Shown here in pieces: positions 1 to 7,483 of a stretch of DNA of 15,116 nucleotides (positions within the stretch are counted from its first letter, which is position 1; every line of letters starts with the position of its first letter). The DNA comes from Frankiales bacterium (GTDB taxonomy: Bacteria > Actinomycetota > Actinomycetes > Mycobacteriales > SCTD01): assembly GCA_025464695.1 (NCBI GenBank), contig JAODNQ010000036.1, forward strand, positions 1 to 15,116. Direction: 5' to 3'. A model generated the notes under the pieces. It ran no database searches, was not told where the DNA came from, and saw only the letters and a list, made by a program, of their open reading frames with translations. Both the position numbers and the translations under genes were made by a program.

Positions 1-800
1 TCCACGTCCTGATGTGCCCGCCCGTCCACTTCTCGTTGGCCTACGCCATCAACCCGTGGATGACGGTCGGCGGCGCGGTGGACGCCGACCTCGCGCTCCG
101 GCAGTGGGAGGGCGTCCGCGACGCCTACCTGGCCCTGGGTCACCGGGTCGACCTGCTCGACCCCGTGCCCGGCCTGCCCGACCAGGTCTTCGCCGCCAAC
201 GGCGCGGTCGTCGTCGCCGGCCGCGGCTACGGCGCCAAGTTCCGGCACCCGGAGCGGTCCGGTGAGGAGCAGCCGTTCGCCGAGACCCTCGGGCGGCTCG
301 GCCTGCGCGACCTGCGCCGCCCCGAGCACGTCAACGAGGGGGAGGGCGACTTCCTCTACCTGACCGACGCCCTCGTGCTCGCCGGCCACGGGTTCCGCAC
401 CAGCCTGGAGGCGCACGAGGAGGCGGCGGCGGCGCTCGGGGTGGAGGTGCTGTCGCTCGAGCTGGTCGACCCGCGCTTCTACCACCTGGACGTCGCGCTG
501 ATGACGCTCACCGAGGACGTCGTCGCCGTCTACCCGCCCGCGTTCGCTCCCGAGAGCCTGGCCGCGCTGCGCGGCCGCGTCCGCGTCGTCGTGGAGGTCG
601 AGGAGGCCGACGCGCTGGTGCTGGGCCTCAACGGCGTGAGCGACGGCCTGCACGTCGTGCTGGAGGAGGAGGCCACCGGCTTCGCCGCCCAGCTGCGCGC
701 CCTGGGCTTCGTCCCGGTCCCGGTGCCGACGAGCGAGCTGCGCCGGTCCGGCGGGTCGGTGAAGTGCTGTACCCAGGAGCTGCGCGGCCTGACCGGCTGA
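1..800 (+). CDS. ddaH: Dimethylarginine dimethylaminohydrolase-type (amidinotransferase superfamily) protein, 5' partial
   Basis: This is a guanidine-modifying enzyme of the amidinotransferase/DDAH superfamily. It probably hydrolyses N-methylated arginine (or a related guanidino compound) to citrulline and an amine in the cytosol. Numbering from the first in-frame ATG at 12, the visible protein has the family N-terminal pattern CPP..F...YAINPWM, the D..F.AN segment (D57), the HVNEGEGD segment (about 106-113), the catalytic His in FYHLD (H158) and the catalytic Cys in SVKC near the C-terminus (C252). The frame stays open to the window edge with codons for His-Val-Leu before the ATG. Homologues normally have a few residues ahead of MCPP, so the true start is probably outside the window. 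It converges on the next gene. Distinguishing DDAH from arginine deiminase or an ornithine-linked relative needs more than the motifs; the family call is firm and the substrate is not. Confidence 0.85.
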   Translation, partial: HVLMCPPVHFSLAYAINPWMTVGGAVDADLALRQWEGVRDAYLALGHRVDLLDPVPGLPDQVFAANGAVVVAGRGYGAKFRHPERSGEEQPFAETLGRLGLRDLRRPEHVNEGEGDFLYLTDALVLAGHGFRTSLEAHEEAAAALGVEVLSLELVDPRFYHLDVALMTLTEDVVAVYPPAFAPESLAALRGRVRVVVEVEEADALVLGLNGVSDGLHVVLEEEATGFAAQLRALGFVPVPVPTSELRRSGGSVKCCTQELRGLTG

Positions 801-812
801 CACCGCCTCCTC

Positions 813-878
813 GGTCGGGCAGGCCGACCAGAGCCGTCCGGCTCGGCCCGGTCTGCTCCTCCGAGGTCTAGACGGAGG
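813..878. terminator. Hairpin cluster between convergent genes, possible bidirectional terminator
   Basis: Three inverted repeats lie in tandem between the ddaH stop and the end of the opposing gene. Arms GGTCGG (813-818) and CCGACC (824-829) leave a 5-nt loop. Arms GAGCC (831-835) and GGCTC (840-844) leave a 4-nt loop. Arms CCTCCG (858-863) and CGGAGG (873-878) leave a 9-nt loop that holds the TAG stop of the minus-strand gene. None has a T-run, which is common in high-GC actinomycetes. The role as terminator is inferred from position between convergent genes. Confidence 0.4.
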
Positions 879-1122
879 TCAGCGTGCGGCGGGCCCGGTC
901 GCGAGCGAGCTCCTGGCAGCACGCGGCGCACGAGCAGCGGCCGGCCGCCGCGAGCAGCAGCGCAGCGGGCACCCAGGCCGTGCCGTCGTCGTCGGTGGCC
1001 CAGGGCGTGGCGCCCGCGCGCGGCACCGGCACGACCAGCGGCACCTCGTCGACCTCGTCCCGCGGCTGCGCCAGGTCGACGTGCCGCGCGGGGGTGGGGA
1101 CGACGGACAGGCGGGAGCGCAC
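868..1122 (-). CDS. Small hypothetical protein with a C-terminal Cys cluster (84 aa)
   Basis: I do not recognise this gene. I chose the GTG start at 1122 because a strong Shine-Dalgarno GGAGG (minus strand, 1132-1128) sits 5 nt before it. A longer reading from an ATG at 1185 has a poorer site. The 84-residue product has an acidic stretch (about 21-27, RDEVDEV), a hydrophobic run (about 51-60) and four cysteines at 63, 65, 68 and 69 in a CxCxxCC pattern, followed by an Arg-rich end. The Cys cluster could bind a metal, but nothing else supports this. There is no signal peptide. It lies downstream of, and in the same direction as, the IclR gene with about 190 bp between them, so it probably has its own promoter. 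Real coding status is likely but not certain. Confidence 0.5.
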   Translation of the reverse strand: MRSRLSVVPTPARHVDLAQPRDEVDEVPLVVPVPRAGATPWATDDDGTAWVPAALLLAAAGRCSCAACCQELARDRARRTLTSV

Positions 1123-1246
1123 AGGGACCTCCGGAGGGGACGGCGGGACCGCTCCAGCGTGCGTCGTCCCGCGCCGTCCCACCATGACCGTTCCGGGTGG
1201 TCCTGTCCTGGTCCGCCCGGGTCGGACGGTGGCGGCACCGCGTCGC

Positions 1247-1354
1247 GCTCCGCCGTCAGCCGCTGCTCAGCTCCGCCGGCTTCGGCGACGACGGGCCCCG
1301 GCACCCTGCTCCGCCGTCAGCCCCGGCTCAGCTCCGCGGCCGCGGCGACGACGG
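1247..1354. repeat. Degenerate tandem duplication of the IclR gene 3' end (period 61 bp)
   Basis: Copy 1 (1247-1294, 48 bp) and copy 2 (1308-1354, 47 bp) share long identical stretches such as GCTCCGCCGTCAGC, GCTCAGCTCCGC and CGGCGACGACGG, with a few substitutions and a 1-bp length difference. Copy 2 is the real 3' end of the IclR gene and includes its stop codon at 1317-1319. Copy 1 lies outside the gene, past the stop. On the minus strand it is an eroded version of the codons for the last residues ([11 protein letters not shown]). Confidence 0.75.
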
Positions 1355-2006
1355 CCTCCGCGTGCAGGCGCCCGGGGGACCGGGTCAGCCGCTCGAGCGG
1401 CCCGCTGACGCTCACCGCGGCCACCACCGCGCCGTCGCGGGTCCGCACCGGCGCCGACACCGACGCCACGCCCTGCTCGCGCTCCGCCACCGAGGCGGCC
1501 CAGCCCCGACGACGGACCTCGGCCAGCGCCCGGGGGCTGAAGGCGGCGGCGTCGAGCAGGGGGTCCGCGCTCCGCCAGGCCAGGAGCACCTGCGCGGCGC
1601 TGCCGGCGGTCATCGGCAGGGAGCTCCCCACGGGCACGGTGTCGCGCAGGCCGCTCCCGCGCTCGGCGGCCGCGACGCAGACCCGGCGGTCGCCGGACCG
1701 CCGGTAGAGCTGCGCGCTCTCGCCGGTGACGTCCCGCAGCTGTGCCAGGACCGCGGGCGCCCGCTCGAGCAGGGGGTCGGTGGCGGGCCCCGCGAGCTCG
1801 GCCAGCCGGGGGCCCACCCGCCAGCGGCCGTCGCGGTCCCGGGCGAGCAGGCGGTGCGACTCGAGCGCGACCGCCAGCCGGTGCGTGGTCGCGCGGGACA
1901 GCCCGGTCGCCTCCGTCAGGGACGCGAGGGTGACCGCCCCCGCCTGCACGGCGTCGAGGACGAGCACGGCCTTGTCAAGGACGCCGACTCCGCTACTGTG
2001 TTCCAC
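1317..2006 (-). CDS. ndgR: IclR-family transcriptional regulator, NdgR/LtbR type
   Basis: This cytosolic DNA-binding regulator probably controls the divergent leuCD genes and perhaps other amino-acid genes, as NdgR/AreB does in Streptomyces and LtbR in Corynebacterium. The 229-residue product has an N-terminal winged helix-turn-helix (about 6-68, with [20 protein letters not shown] as the helix-turn-helix) and a C-terminal IclR effector domain (about 75-225, with [19 protein letters not shown]). I chose the GTG at 2006 (residues [13 protein letters not shown]) because NdgR-type proteins begin with this [10 protein letters not shown] block. An upstream ATG at 2045 would run through the dyad in the shared intergenic region. 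The Shine-Dalgarno is weak, so translation may be leaderless. Family assignment is firm. The leuCD target is inferred from position. Confidence 0.88.
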   Translation of the reverse strand: MEHSSGVGVLDKAVLVLDAVQAGAVTLASLTEATGLSRATTHRLAVALESHRLLARDRDGRWRVGPRLAELAGPATDPLLERAPAVLAQLRDVTGESAQLYRRSGDRRVCVAAAERGSGLRDTVPVGSSLPMTAGSAAQVLLAWRSADPLLDAAAFSPRALAEVRRRGWAASVAEREQGVASVSAPVRTRDGAVVAAVSVSGPLERLTRSPGRLHAEAVVAAAAELSRG

Positions 2007-2018
2007 GTACTGACACTC

Positions 2019-2039
2019 GCATCCCACCTGCTGGGATGC
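2019..2039. promoter_or_regulatory. Perfect 8-bp dyad in the ndgR-leuC divergent gap, candidate IclR operator
   Basis: Arms GCATCCCA (2019-2026) and TGGGATGC (2032-2039) are perfect inverted repeats around a 5-nt centre. They lie in the 56-bp gap between the IclR start (2006) and the leuC ATG (2063). A weak -35-like CTGACA (2010-2015) abuts the left arm. A dyad of this size in a divergent regulator/target gap is the usual layout of an autoregulated operator, and IclR proteins bind as dimers of dimers. I cannot match it to a published consensus from memory, so binding is inference. Confidence 0.55.
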
Positions 2040-2062
2040 AAGCACTAGAGGTGAGAAGGCGG

Positions 2063-3481
2063 ATGGCGAAGACGCTCGCGGAGAAGGTCTGGGACGCGCA
2101 CGTCGTCCGGCGGGCGGAGGGCGAGCCCGACCTGCTGTTCATCGACCTCCACCTCGTCCACGAGGTCACGAGCCCCCAGGCCTTCGACGGCCTCCGGCTG
2201 GCCGGCCGTCCGCTGCGCCGTCCCGACCTGCACCTGGCCACCGAGGACCACAACGTCCCGACCGACCTCGTGCAGGGTGCCGGGACGCAGGACATCGCCG
2301 ACCCGGTCTCCCGCGTCCAGGTCGAGACGCTGCGCCGCAACTGCGAGGAGTTCGGCGTCCGCCTGCTGCCCATGGGCGACGCCGGCCAGGGCATCGTGCA
2401 CGTCATCGGCCCGCAGCTCGGGGTGACCCAGCCCGGCACGACGATCGTCTGCGGCGACAGCCACACCAGCACCCACGGCGCCTTCGGCGCGCTCGCGTTC
2501 GGCATTGGCACCAGCGAGGTCGAGCACGTGATGGCCACGCAGACCCTGCCGCTCGTCCGCCCGAGGACGATGGCCGTGACCGTCGAGGGCAGCCTCCCGC
2601 CCGGCACGACCCCGAAGGACCTGGTCCTCGCGCTGATCGCCCAGGTCGGCACCGGCGGGGGTCAGGGCCATGTCGTGGAGTACCGCGGCCAGGCCTTCGA
2701 GGAGATGTCCATGGAGGGCCGCATGACGGTCTGCAACATGAGCATCGAGTGGGGCGCGCGCGCCGGCATGGTCGCTCCCGACGACACCACCTTCGCCTAC
2801 CTGCAGGGTCGCGAGCACGCGCCGCAGGGCGAGGACTGGGACGCCGCCGTCGCGTACTGGCGGACCCTGCGCACCGACGACGGCGCCGTCTTCGACAAGG
2901 AGGTCGTCCTGGACGCCTCCACCATCACGCCGTTCGTCACCTGGGGCACCAACCCGGCCCAGGGCGTGCCGCTGGGCGACGTCGTCCCCGACCCTGCCTC
3001 GTACCCGGCCGGGGGCGAGCGCGACGCCGCGGAGCGCGCGCTGACCTACATGGGCCTCACCGCCGGGACCCCGATGCGCGACGTCGCCGTCGACACCGTC
3101 TTCCTCGGCTCGTGCACCAACGCGCGCATGGAGGACCTGCGGGCCGCCGCCGACGTCCTGCGCGGCCGGACCGTGGCCCCCGGCGTCCGGGCGCTGGTCG
3201 TGCCCGGCTCGATGCTCGTGAAGCTGCAGGCCGAGCAGGAGGGCCTCGACACCGTCTTCACCGACGCCGGCTTCGAGTGGCGCAACGCCGGCTGCTCGAT
3301 GTGCCTGGGCATGAACCCCGACACGCTGCAGCCGGGGGAGCGGAGCGCCTCCACCAGCAACCGCAACTTCGAGGGCCGGCAGGGCCGCGGTGCGCGCACC
3401 CACCTGGTCAGCCCGCCCGTCGCCGCCGCCACCGCCGTCCTGGGCCGCCTCGCGGCGCCCTCCGACCTGCAGGAGCTCTAG
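2063..3481 (+). CDS. leuC: 3-isopropylmalate dehydratase large subunit
   Basis: This is the large subunit of the [4Fe-4S] isomerase that converts 2-isopropylmalate to 3-isopropylmalate in leucine biosynthesis. It works with LeuD in the cytosol. The 472-residue length is normal for the family. The aconitase-type signature [20 protein letters not shown] is at 131-150. The three iron-sulfur ligands are seen at C351 (GSCTNAR) and at C411 and C414 (CSMC). I chose the ATG at 2063 because the product then begins [13 protein letters not shown] as in homologues, with GAGGTGAGAAGG just upstream. In-frame starts at 2036 and 2051 would add residues not expected in the family. leuD follows after 2 bp. Confidence 0.97.
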   Translation: MAKTLAEKVWDAHVVRRAEGEPDLLFIDLHLVHEVTSPQAFDGLRLAGRPLRRPDLHLATEDHNVPTDLVQGAGTQDIADPVSRVQVETLRRNCEEFGVRLLPMGDAGQGIVHVIGPQLGVTQPGTTIVCGDSHTSTHGAFGALAFGIGTSEVEHVMATQTLPLVRPRTMAVTVEGSLPPGTTPKDLVLALIAQVGTGGGQGHVVEYRGQAFEEMSMEGRMTVCNMSIEWGARAGMVAPDDTTFAYLQGREHAPQGEDWDAAVAYWRTLRTDDGAVFDKEVVLDASTITPFVTWGTNPAQGVPLGDVVPDPASYPAGGERDAAERALTYMGLTAGTPMRDVAVDTVFLGSCTNARMEDLRAAADVLRGRTVAPGVRALVVPGSMLVKLQAEQEGLDTVFTDAGFEWRNAGCSMCLGMNPDTLQPGERSASTSNRNFEGRQGRGARTHLVSPPVAAATAVLGRLAAPSDLQEL

Positions 3482-3483
3482 CC

Positions 3484-4062
3484 GTGGACGCCTTCACCAC
3501 CCACACCGGTACCGCTGCGGCCCTGCGGCGCAGTGACGTCGACACCGACCAGATCATCCCGAGCGACTGGCTCAAGCGGGTCGAGCGCACCGGCTTCGGC
3601 CAGGGCCTGTTCAGCGAGTGGCGGCAGGACCCGGACTTCGTGCTCAACCGCGTGCAGGGCGCCTCCGTCCTGCTCGCCGGCGAGAACTTCGGCACCGGCT
3701 CCTCGCGGGAGCACGCCGTCTGGGCGCTCACCGACTTCGGCTTCCGCGCCGTGATCAGCCCCCGCTTCGGCGACATCTTCCGCAGCAACAGCCTCAAGGG
3801 CGGTCTGCTCCCCGTGCAGCTGCCCGCCGACGTCGTCGTCGCGCTCATGGACCTGGTCGACGCCGACCCGTCGGAACAGGTCACCGTGGACCTGGGCGCC
3901 CGCGAGGTGCGGGCCGCCGGCGTGCAGGCCTCGTTCGAGCTCGACGACTTCACCCGCTGGCGGCTCATGGAGGGCCTCGACGACATCGGCCTGACGCTGC
4001 GCCACGAGGCCGAGATCACGGCGTTCGAGCAGCGCCGGCCCTCCTTCCTGCCGTCGGTGTGA
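3484..4062 (+). CDS. leuD: 3-isopropylmalate dehydratase small subunit
   Basis: This is the small swivel-domain subunit of isopropylmalate isomerase and forms the active enzyme with LeuC. The 192-residue protein contains DTDQIIPSDWLKR (20-32) and the substrate-recognition loop GENFGTGSSREHA (66-78), both diagnostic for LeuD, then ISPRFGDIFRSNSLKGGLLP (91-110). The GTG start lies 2 bp after the leuC stop, so the pair is certainly co-transcribed and probably translationally coupled. Its stop overlaps the GTG of the next small gene by 4 bp. Confidence 0.96.
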   Translation: MDAFTTHTGTAAALRRSDVDTDQIIPSDWLKRVERTGFGQGLFSEWRQDPDFVLNRVQGASVLLAGENFGTGSSREHAVWALTDFGFRAVISPRFGDIFRSNSLKGGLLPVQLPADVVVALMDLVDADPSEQVTVDLGAREVRAAGVQASFELDDFTRWRLMEGLDDIGLTLRHEAEITAFEQRRPSFLPSV

Positions 4063-4310
4063 CGCAGCCACCGGACGAGCAGGCCGACCAGCAGCAGGCC
4101 CAGGAGCAGCAGGCGGACGCGCTCGCCGCCCGCCTGTTCGATGCCCACCGCCGCCTGCGGACGGCGGACCTGTCGGCCGACGACAAGGGCCGGGCGGCCC
4201 GCCGGCTGATCGCCCTCACGGACGCGAGCAAGCACGACGTCGGGCGGGCGGCCGCGCGGCTCGACGCCTTCCTCGCCGACCTCGACGCCGGCCGGGTCGC
4301 CGCCGACTAG
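4059..4310 (+). CDS. Small Gln-rich/helical hypothetical protein coupled to leuD (83 aa)
   Basis: I do not recognise the family. The GTG start overlaps the leuD stop in the 4-bp GTGA arrangement, so it is probably translated by coupling from leuCD. The first 20 residues are rich in Gln, Asp and Glu (QADQQQAQEQQAD), which suggests a disordered leader. Residues 21-80 are Ala/Arg/Leu/Asp-rich and look wholly alpha-helical (ARLFDAHRRLRTADLS, then RRLIALTDASKHDVGRAAARL). There is no signal peptide or membrane segment. The strong coupling and sensible codon use make it a real gene. It may be lineage-specific, and a role in the isomerase complex is only a possibility. Confidence 0.65.
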   Translation: MTQPPDEQADQQQAQEQQADALAARLFDAHRRLRTADLSADDKGRAARRLIALTDASKHDVGRAAARLDAFLADLDAGRVAAD

Positions 4311-4337
4311 TCCGCACCAGCCGGGGGACCAGCCGGA

Positions 4338-4368
4338 CCGCGCGCCTGCTGGCCCCGCGCGCCTGCTG
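4338..4368. repeat. 14-bp direct repeat upstream of the HU gene
   Basis: CCGCGCGCCTGCTG occurs at 4338-4351 and again, identically, at 4355-4368, giving a 17-bp period. It lies in the 118-bp gap between the leuCD operon and the HU gene. A -10-like TAGGTT follows at 4373-4378. A paired protein-binding site is possible. A simple local duplication is equally possible. Confidence 0.5.
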
Positions 4369-4382
4369 CGCCTAGGTTCCGC

Positions 4383-4401
4383 CCGGGGCACGGTGCCCCG
4401 G
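4383..4401 (+). promoter_or_regulatory. Perfect hairpin ahead of the HU start (terminator or 5' UTR structure)
   Basis: Arms CCGGGGCA (4383-4390) and TGCCCCGG (4394-4401) form a perfect 8-bp stem with a 3-nt loop. It has no following T-run. It could end leuCD transcription. If the -10-like TAGGTT at 4373-4378 is used, it would instead sit at the very 5' end of the HU mRNA and stabilise it. The sequence cannot separate the two. Confidence 0.5.
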
Positions 4402-4428
4402 CACAGCGGGACCGTCGGAGGTCGTACG

Positions 4429-5109
4429 TTGAACCGAGCCGAGCTGATCGAGGCCGTCACCGAGCGCATCGGGGACAAGCGCACTGCCGGAGCGGCCGTG
4501 GAGGCCGTGCTCGACGTCATCACCCGTGCGGTCGCCGCCGGCGAGAAGGTGACGCTCACGGGCTTCGGCATCTTCGAGAAGGTCGAGCGGGCCGCGCGCA
4601 CCGCCCGCAACCCCGCCACCGGCGAGACCATCGACGTCGCCGAGACCGCGGTGCCGAAGTTCCGGGCCGGCTCGGCCTTCAAGCAGGTCGTGGCCGACCC
4701 GCGCACCCTCCCGGCCGTCGCCTACGACGCCGCGGCAGCGGTGCAGTCCCAGGGCCGCGCCAGTGTGGGCACCGTCCTGAAGGCCGGCGCGGCCGTCGTC
4801 GCGGCGGGTGCTGCCGCAGCCGGAGCGGCGTCCAAGGTCGCGCGCCCGACCCGCAGCACCACGACCGCGGCCGGTGCCAGCGTCGCGGCTCCCGGCGCCG
4901 TCGCGAAGAAGGCCCCGGCGCCCGCGAGCGCCCAGGTGGGCACGCCCGGCAAGGGCGAGGCCGTGGCGAGCGCGAGCCCCGCCAAGAAGGCTCCGGCCAA
5001 GGCGCCCGCCGCGAAGAAGGCTCCGGCGGCCAAGAAGGCGCCGGCCAAGAAGGCGGCCGGGTCGGCGAAGACGCAGGGCGACGGCAAGGACGCCGGCGGC
5101 AACAGCTAG
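4429..5109 (+). CDS. hupB: HU-family nucleoid protein with long Ala/Lys/Pro C-terminal tail
   Basis: This is a histone-like DNA-binding protein that bends and compacts the chromosome. The HU/IHF domain covers about residues 1-90, with LTGFGIFEKVERAAR and the DNA-gripping arm RNPATGETIDV (60-70). Bacterial HU is about 90 residues, and this one is 226. The extra 136 residues begin with an Ala-rich part holding an apolar, almost charge-free run (about 113-135). A histone-H1-like stretch with AKKAP repeats follows (about 184-212), as in mycobacterial HupB and streptomycete HupS. I chose the TTG at 4429 because GGAGG lies 7 nt upstream and the product then starts with the conserved (M)NRAELIEAV. 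The in-frame GTG at 4393 falls inside a hairpin. The gene converges on ppk1 with only 15 bp between stops. Confidence 0.92.
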   Translation: MNRAELIEAVTERIGDKRTAGAAVEAVLDVITRAVAAGEKVTLTGFGIFEKVERAARTARNPATGETIDVAETAVPKFRAGSAFKQVVADPRTLPAVAYDAAAAVQSQGRASVGTVLKAGAAVVAAGAAAAGAASKVARPTRSTTTAAGASVAAPGAVAKKAPAPASAQVGTPGKGEAVASASPAKKAPAKAPAAKKAPAAKKAPAKKAAGSAKTQGDGKDAGGNS

Positions 5110-5124
5110 TCCGTCCCCGCCAGG

Positions 5125-7245
5125 TCAGGCCTTGCGGCGCCCGTCCTGCCGTGAGGAGCTGGACCGCAGCAGCTCCGCCTGCAGGTCGACGGCGGCCTCG
5201 TCCTGCCCGGGACGGCGCTCCCAGCGGCCGTCGGCCCGCAGCTCCCAGCGCAGGACGTCGGGAGCGAAAGAGCGGTCCAGCAGCCCGACCAGCTGCGCCT
5301 GCACCGCCGGGTCCTGCACGCGCACGAGCGTCTCGACCCGGCGGTCCAGGTTGCGGTGCATGAGGTCGGGGCTGCCCATCCAGACCTCTCGCCGGTCGCC
5401 CTCGCCGAACAGCATCACGCGGCTGTGCTCGAGGAAGCGGCCGAGGATGCTGCGCACCCGGATGCCGTCGGACAGCCCCGGCACCTCCGGCCGCAGCGTG
5501 CAGATGCCGCGCACCAGCAGCTCCACCGGCACGCCCGCGCGGCTGGCCCGGTAGAGCGCGTCGACGATCTTCTCGTCGACGATGCTGTTCGCCTTGATCC
5601 GGACCCGCGACGGCCGCCCCGCCCGGGCGTGGTCGGCCTCCGCCTCGATCCGCCCGACCAGCCCCTCGCGGACACCGTGCGGCGCCACCATGAGCGTCCG
5701 GTAGTCGCGCTGGCGGCTGTAGCCGGTCAGGGTGTTGAACAGGTCGGTCAGGTCCGCGCCGACGTCGCCGTCGGCGGTGAGCAGCCCGAGGTCCTCGTAG
5801 GTGCGGGCGGTCTTGGGGTTGTAGTTGCCGGTGCCGAGGTGGGCGTAGCGGCGCAGCTGCCCCTTCTCCTGGCGCACGACCAGGCAGGTCTTGCAGTGGG
5901 TCTTGAGCCCGACCAGCCCGTAGACGACGTGGCAGCCGGCCCGCTCCAGCGCGCGGGCCCAGGTGATGTTGGCCTGCTCGTCGAACCGGGCCGTGATCTC
6001 GACCAGGACGACGACCTGCTTGCCCGCCTCGGCGGCGTCGATCAGCGCGTCGACGATGGGCGAGTCGCCGGACGTCCGGTACAGCGTCATCTTGATGGCG
6101 AGCACGTGCGGGTCGCGGGCGGCCTGCTCGACGAACCGCTGCACCGACGTCGCGAACGAGTCGTAGGGGTGGTGCACCAGGACGTCGCCCTCGCGCAGGG
6201 CCGCGAAGACGTCGGCGGCCTGCTCGCCCTCGGCCAGCCGCGGGTGCGTGCCGGGCACGAAGGGCGGGTCCTTGAGCTCCGGCCGGTCGACGGCGTACAG
6301 CTGCCACAGCGACGCGAGGTCCAGCAGGCCCGGCACGGTCACGACGTCGGCCGGGGTGATCTCGAGCTCGCGGACCAGCAGGTCGAGGACCTCCTCGTCC
6401 ATGTCCTCCCCGACCTCGAGCCGCACCGCCGGGCCGAACCGGCGTCGGGCGAGCTCGCGCTCGAGCGCCTGCAGCAGGTCGGCGTCGCGGTCCTCCTCGA
6501 CCTCGAGGTCGGCGTTGCGCGTCACGCGGAAGGCGTGGTGGCCGGTGACCTCGAGGCCCGGGAACAGGGCGTGCAGGTTCGCCCCGATCAGCTCCTCGAG
6601 CGGCAGCCAGCGGACGGTTCCGTCCGGGTCGTCGACCGGGACGAAGCGCGGGACGTTGTTCGGGACCTTGACCCGGGCGAAGTGCTGGGTGCGCGTGACG
6701 GTGTCGCAGACCAGGACGGCGAGGTTGAGCGACAGGCCGCTGATGTACGGGAACGGGTGGCCGGGATCGACCGCGAGCGGGGTCAGCACCGGGAACACCT
6801 GGCGGCGGAAGTAGTCGTGCAGCCGCGGCTGCTGCTCCGGGGACAGGTCGCGCCACAGCACGATCCGGATCCCGGCCTCCGACAGCGCGGGGGCGACGTC
6901 GTCGCGGAAGCAGCGCGCGTGCCGGCCGGCCAGCTCGCCGGCGCGCTCGGCGATGAGGGCCAGCTGCTCGCGCGTGCCGAGGCCGTCGGGGCTGCGCATG
7001 CCGAGACCGGTGCTCTGGCGGCGCAGCAGGCCGGCGACCCGGACCATGAAGAACTCGTCCAGGTTGCTGGCGAAGATGGCCAGGAACTTCGCCCGCTCCA
7101 GCAGCGGCGTGCCCGGGTCCTCCGCCAGCTCCAGGACCCGGCGGTTGAAGTCGAGCCAGCTCACCTCGCGGTTGAGGAACCGGCCCTCCGGCAGGACGTC
7201 GTCGTCGCCGTCCCGCACGGGCGGGGCCTGCAGGTCGCTGCTCAT
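5125..7245 (-). CDS. ppk1: Polyphosphate kinase 1
   Basis: This enzyme reversibly polymerises the gamma-phosphate of ATP into inorganic polyphosphate. It is involved in stress response and phosphate storage and is usually membrane-associated. The 706-residue product has the N-domain start [19 protein letters not shown] (23-41) and [15 protein letters not shown] (58-72). It also has the PLD-like C-domains with [14 protein letters not shown] (385-398), the HxK motif at H450 (LKTHCK), [20 protein letters not shown] (469-488) and H607 (FLEHSR). H450 and H607 correspond to H435 and H592 of the E. coli enzyme, so both catalytic histidines are present. The ATG at 7245 gives the usual acidic leader before the N-domain. 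It lies 40 bp after the small OB-fold-like gene, in the same direction, so it is probably in an operon with cofC. Confidence 0.97.
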   Translation of the reverse strand: MSSDLQAPPVRDGDDDVLPEGRFLNREVSWLDFNRRVLELAEDPGTPLLERAKFLAIFASNLDEFFMVRVAGLLRRQSTGLGMRSPDGLGTREQLALIAERAGELAGRHARCFRDDVAPALSEAGIRIVLWRDLSPEQQPRLHDYFRRQVFPVLTPLAVDPGHPFPYISGLSLNLAVLVCDTVTRTQHFARVKVPNNVPRFVPVDDPDGTVRWLPLEELIGANLHALFPGLEVTGHHAFRVTRNADLEVEEDRDADLLQALERELARRRFGPAVRLEVGEDMDEEVLDLLVRELEITPADVVTVPGLLDLASLWQLYAVDRPELKDPPFVPGTHPRLAEGEQAADVFAALREGDVLVHHPYDSFATSVQRFVEQAARDPHVLAIKMTLYRTSGDSPIVDALIDAAEAGKQVVVLVEITARFDEQANITWARALERAGCHVVYGLVGLKTHCKTCLVVRQEKGQLRRYAHLGTGNYNPKTARTYEDLGLLTADGDVGADLTDLFNTLTGYSRQRDYRTLMVAPHGVREGLVGRIEAEADHARAGRPSRVRIKANSIVDEKIVDALYRASRAGVPVELLVRGICTLRPEVPGLSDGIRVRSILGRFLEHSRVMLFGEGDRREVWMGSPDLMHRNLDRRVETLVRVQDPAVQAQLVGLLDRSFAPDVLRWELRADGRWERRPGQDEAAVDLQAELLRSSSSRQDGRRKA

Positions 7246-7285
7246 GGCTGCAGTCTGCCCGCGCCAGGTGAACGGCAGGCCACGC

Positions 7286-7483
7286 TCAGCGGGGCAGTCC
7301 GGCCAGCTCCACCCCGACGACGGCATCGCCCTCCTGCCGGACCCGCACCCGCTGACCCGGCCGCAGGGAGAGCACCCGGGGGTCCAGGGCGGGCCCGTCG
7401 AAGGACAGCGGCGTGCCGTCGTCGCGGACGAGGGTCCCGGAGCGGCGGGCCGGGTCGAAGGTCGCGACCGTCGCGGCGGTCAT
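7286..7483 (-). CDS. Small cold-shock/OB-fold-like protein (65 aa)
   Basis: This short protein resembles the cold-shock nucleic-acid-binding fold. It has [20 protein letters not shown] near the N-terminus, where cold-shock proteins have KWFN..KGFGFI..DDG, then a middle strand and [21 protein letters not shown] (from about residue 40), like the C-terminal part of the fold. The aromatic RNA-binding residues of true Csp proteins are mostly missing, so nucleic-acid binding is uncertain. Its ATG at 7483 overlaps the cofC stop in an ATGA arrangement, which implies coupling. It sits between cofC and ppk1. It may be a diverged Csp or a small lineage-specific OB-fold protein. Confidence 0.72.
   Translation of the reverse strand: MTAATVATFDPARRSGTLVRDDGTPLSFDGPALDPRVLSLRPGQRVRVRQEGDAVVGVELAGLPR

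Noticed and set aside
1197..2048. A 283-residue plus-strand open frame across the IclR gene
   Set aside because: It is antisense to a complete IclR protein and shows no domain.
2036..2062. Upstream ATG (2036) and GTG (2051) as leuC starts
   Set aside because: They would add residues not expected in LeuC, and the first falls inside the dyad. ATG 2063 restores the family N-terminus.
4393..4428. GTG at 4393 as the HU start
   Set aside because: It sits inside the hairpin and adds 12 non-conserved residues. TTG 4429 has a well-spaced GGAGG.
4679..6856. A 725-residue minus-strand open frame overlapping ppk1 and the HU gene
   Set aside because: It is an alternative frame of ppk1 with Arg/Pro/Ala-rich low-complexity sequence, while the real ppk1 frame has all the catalytic motifs.
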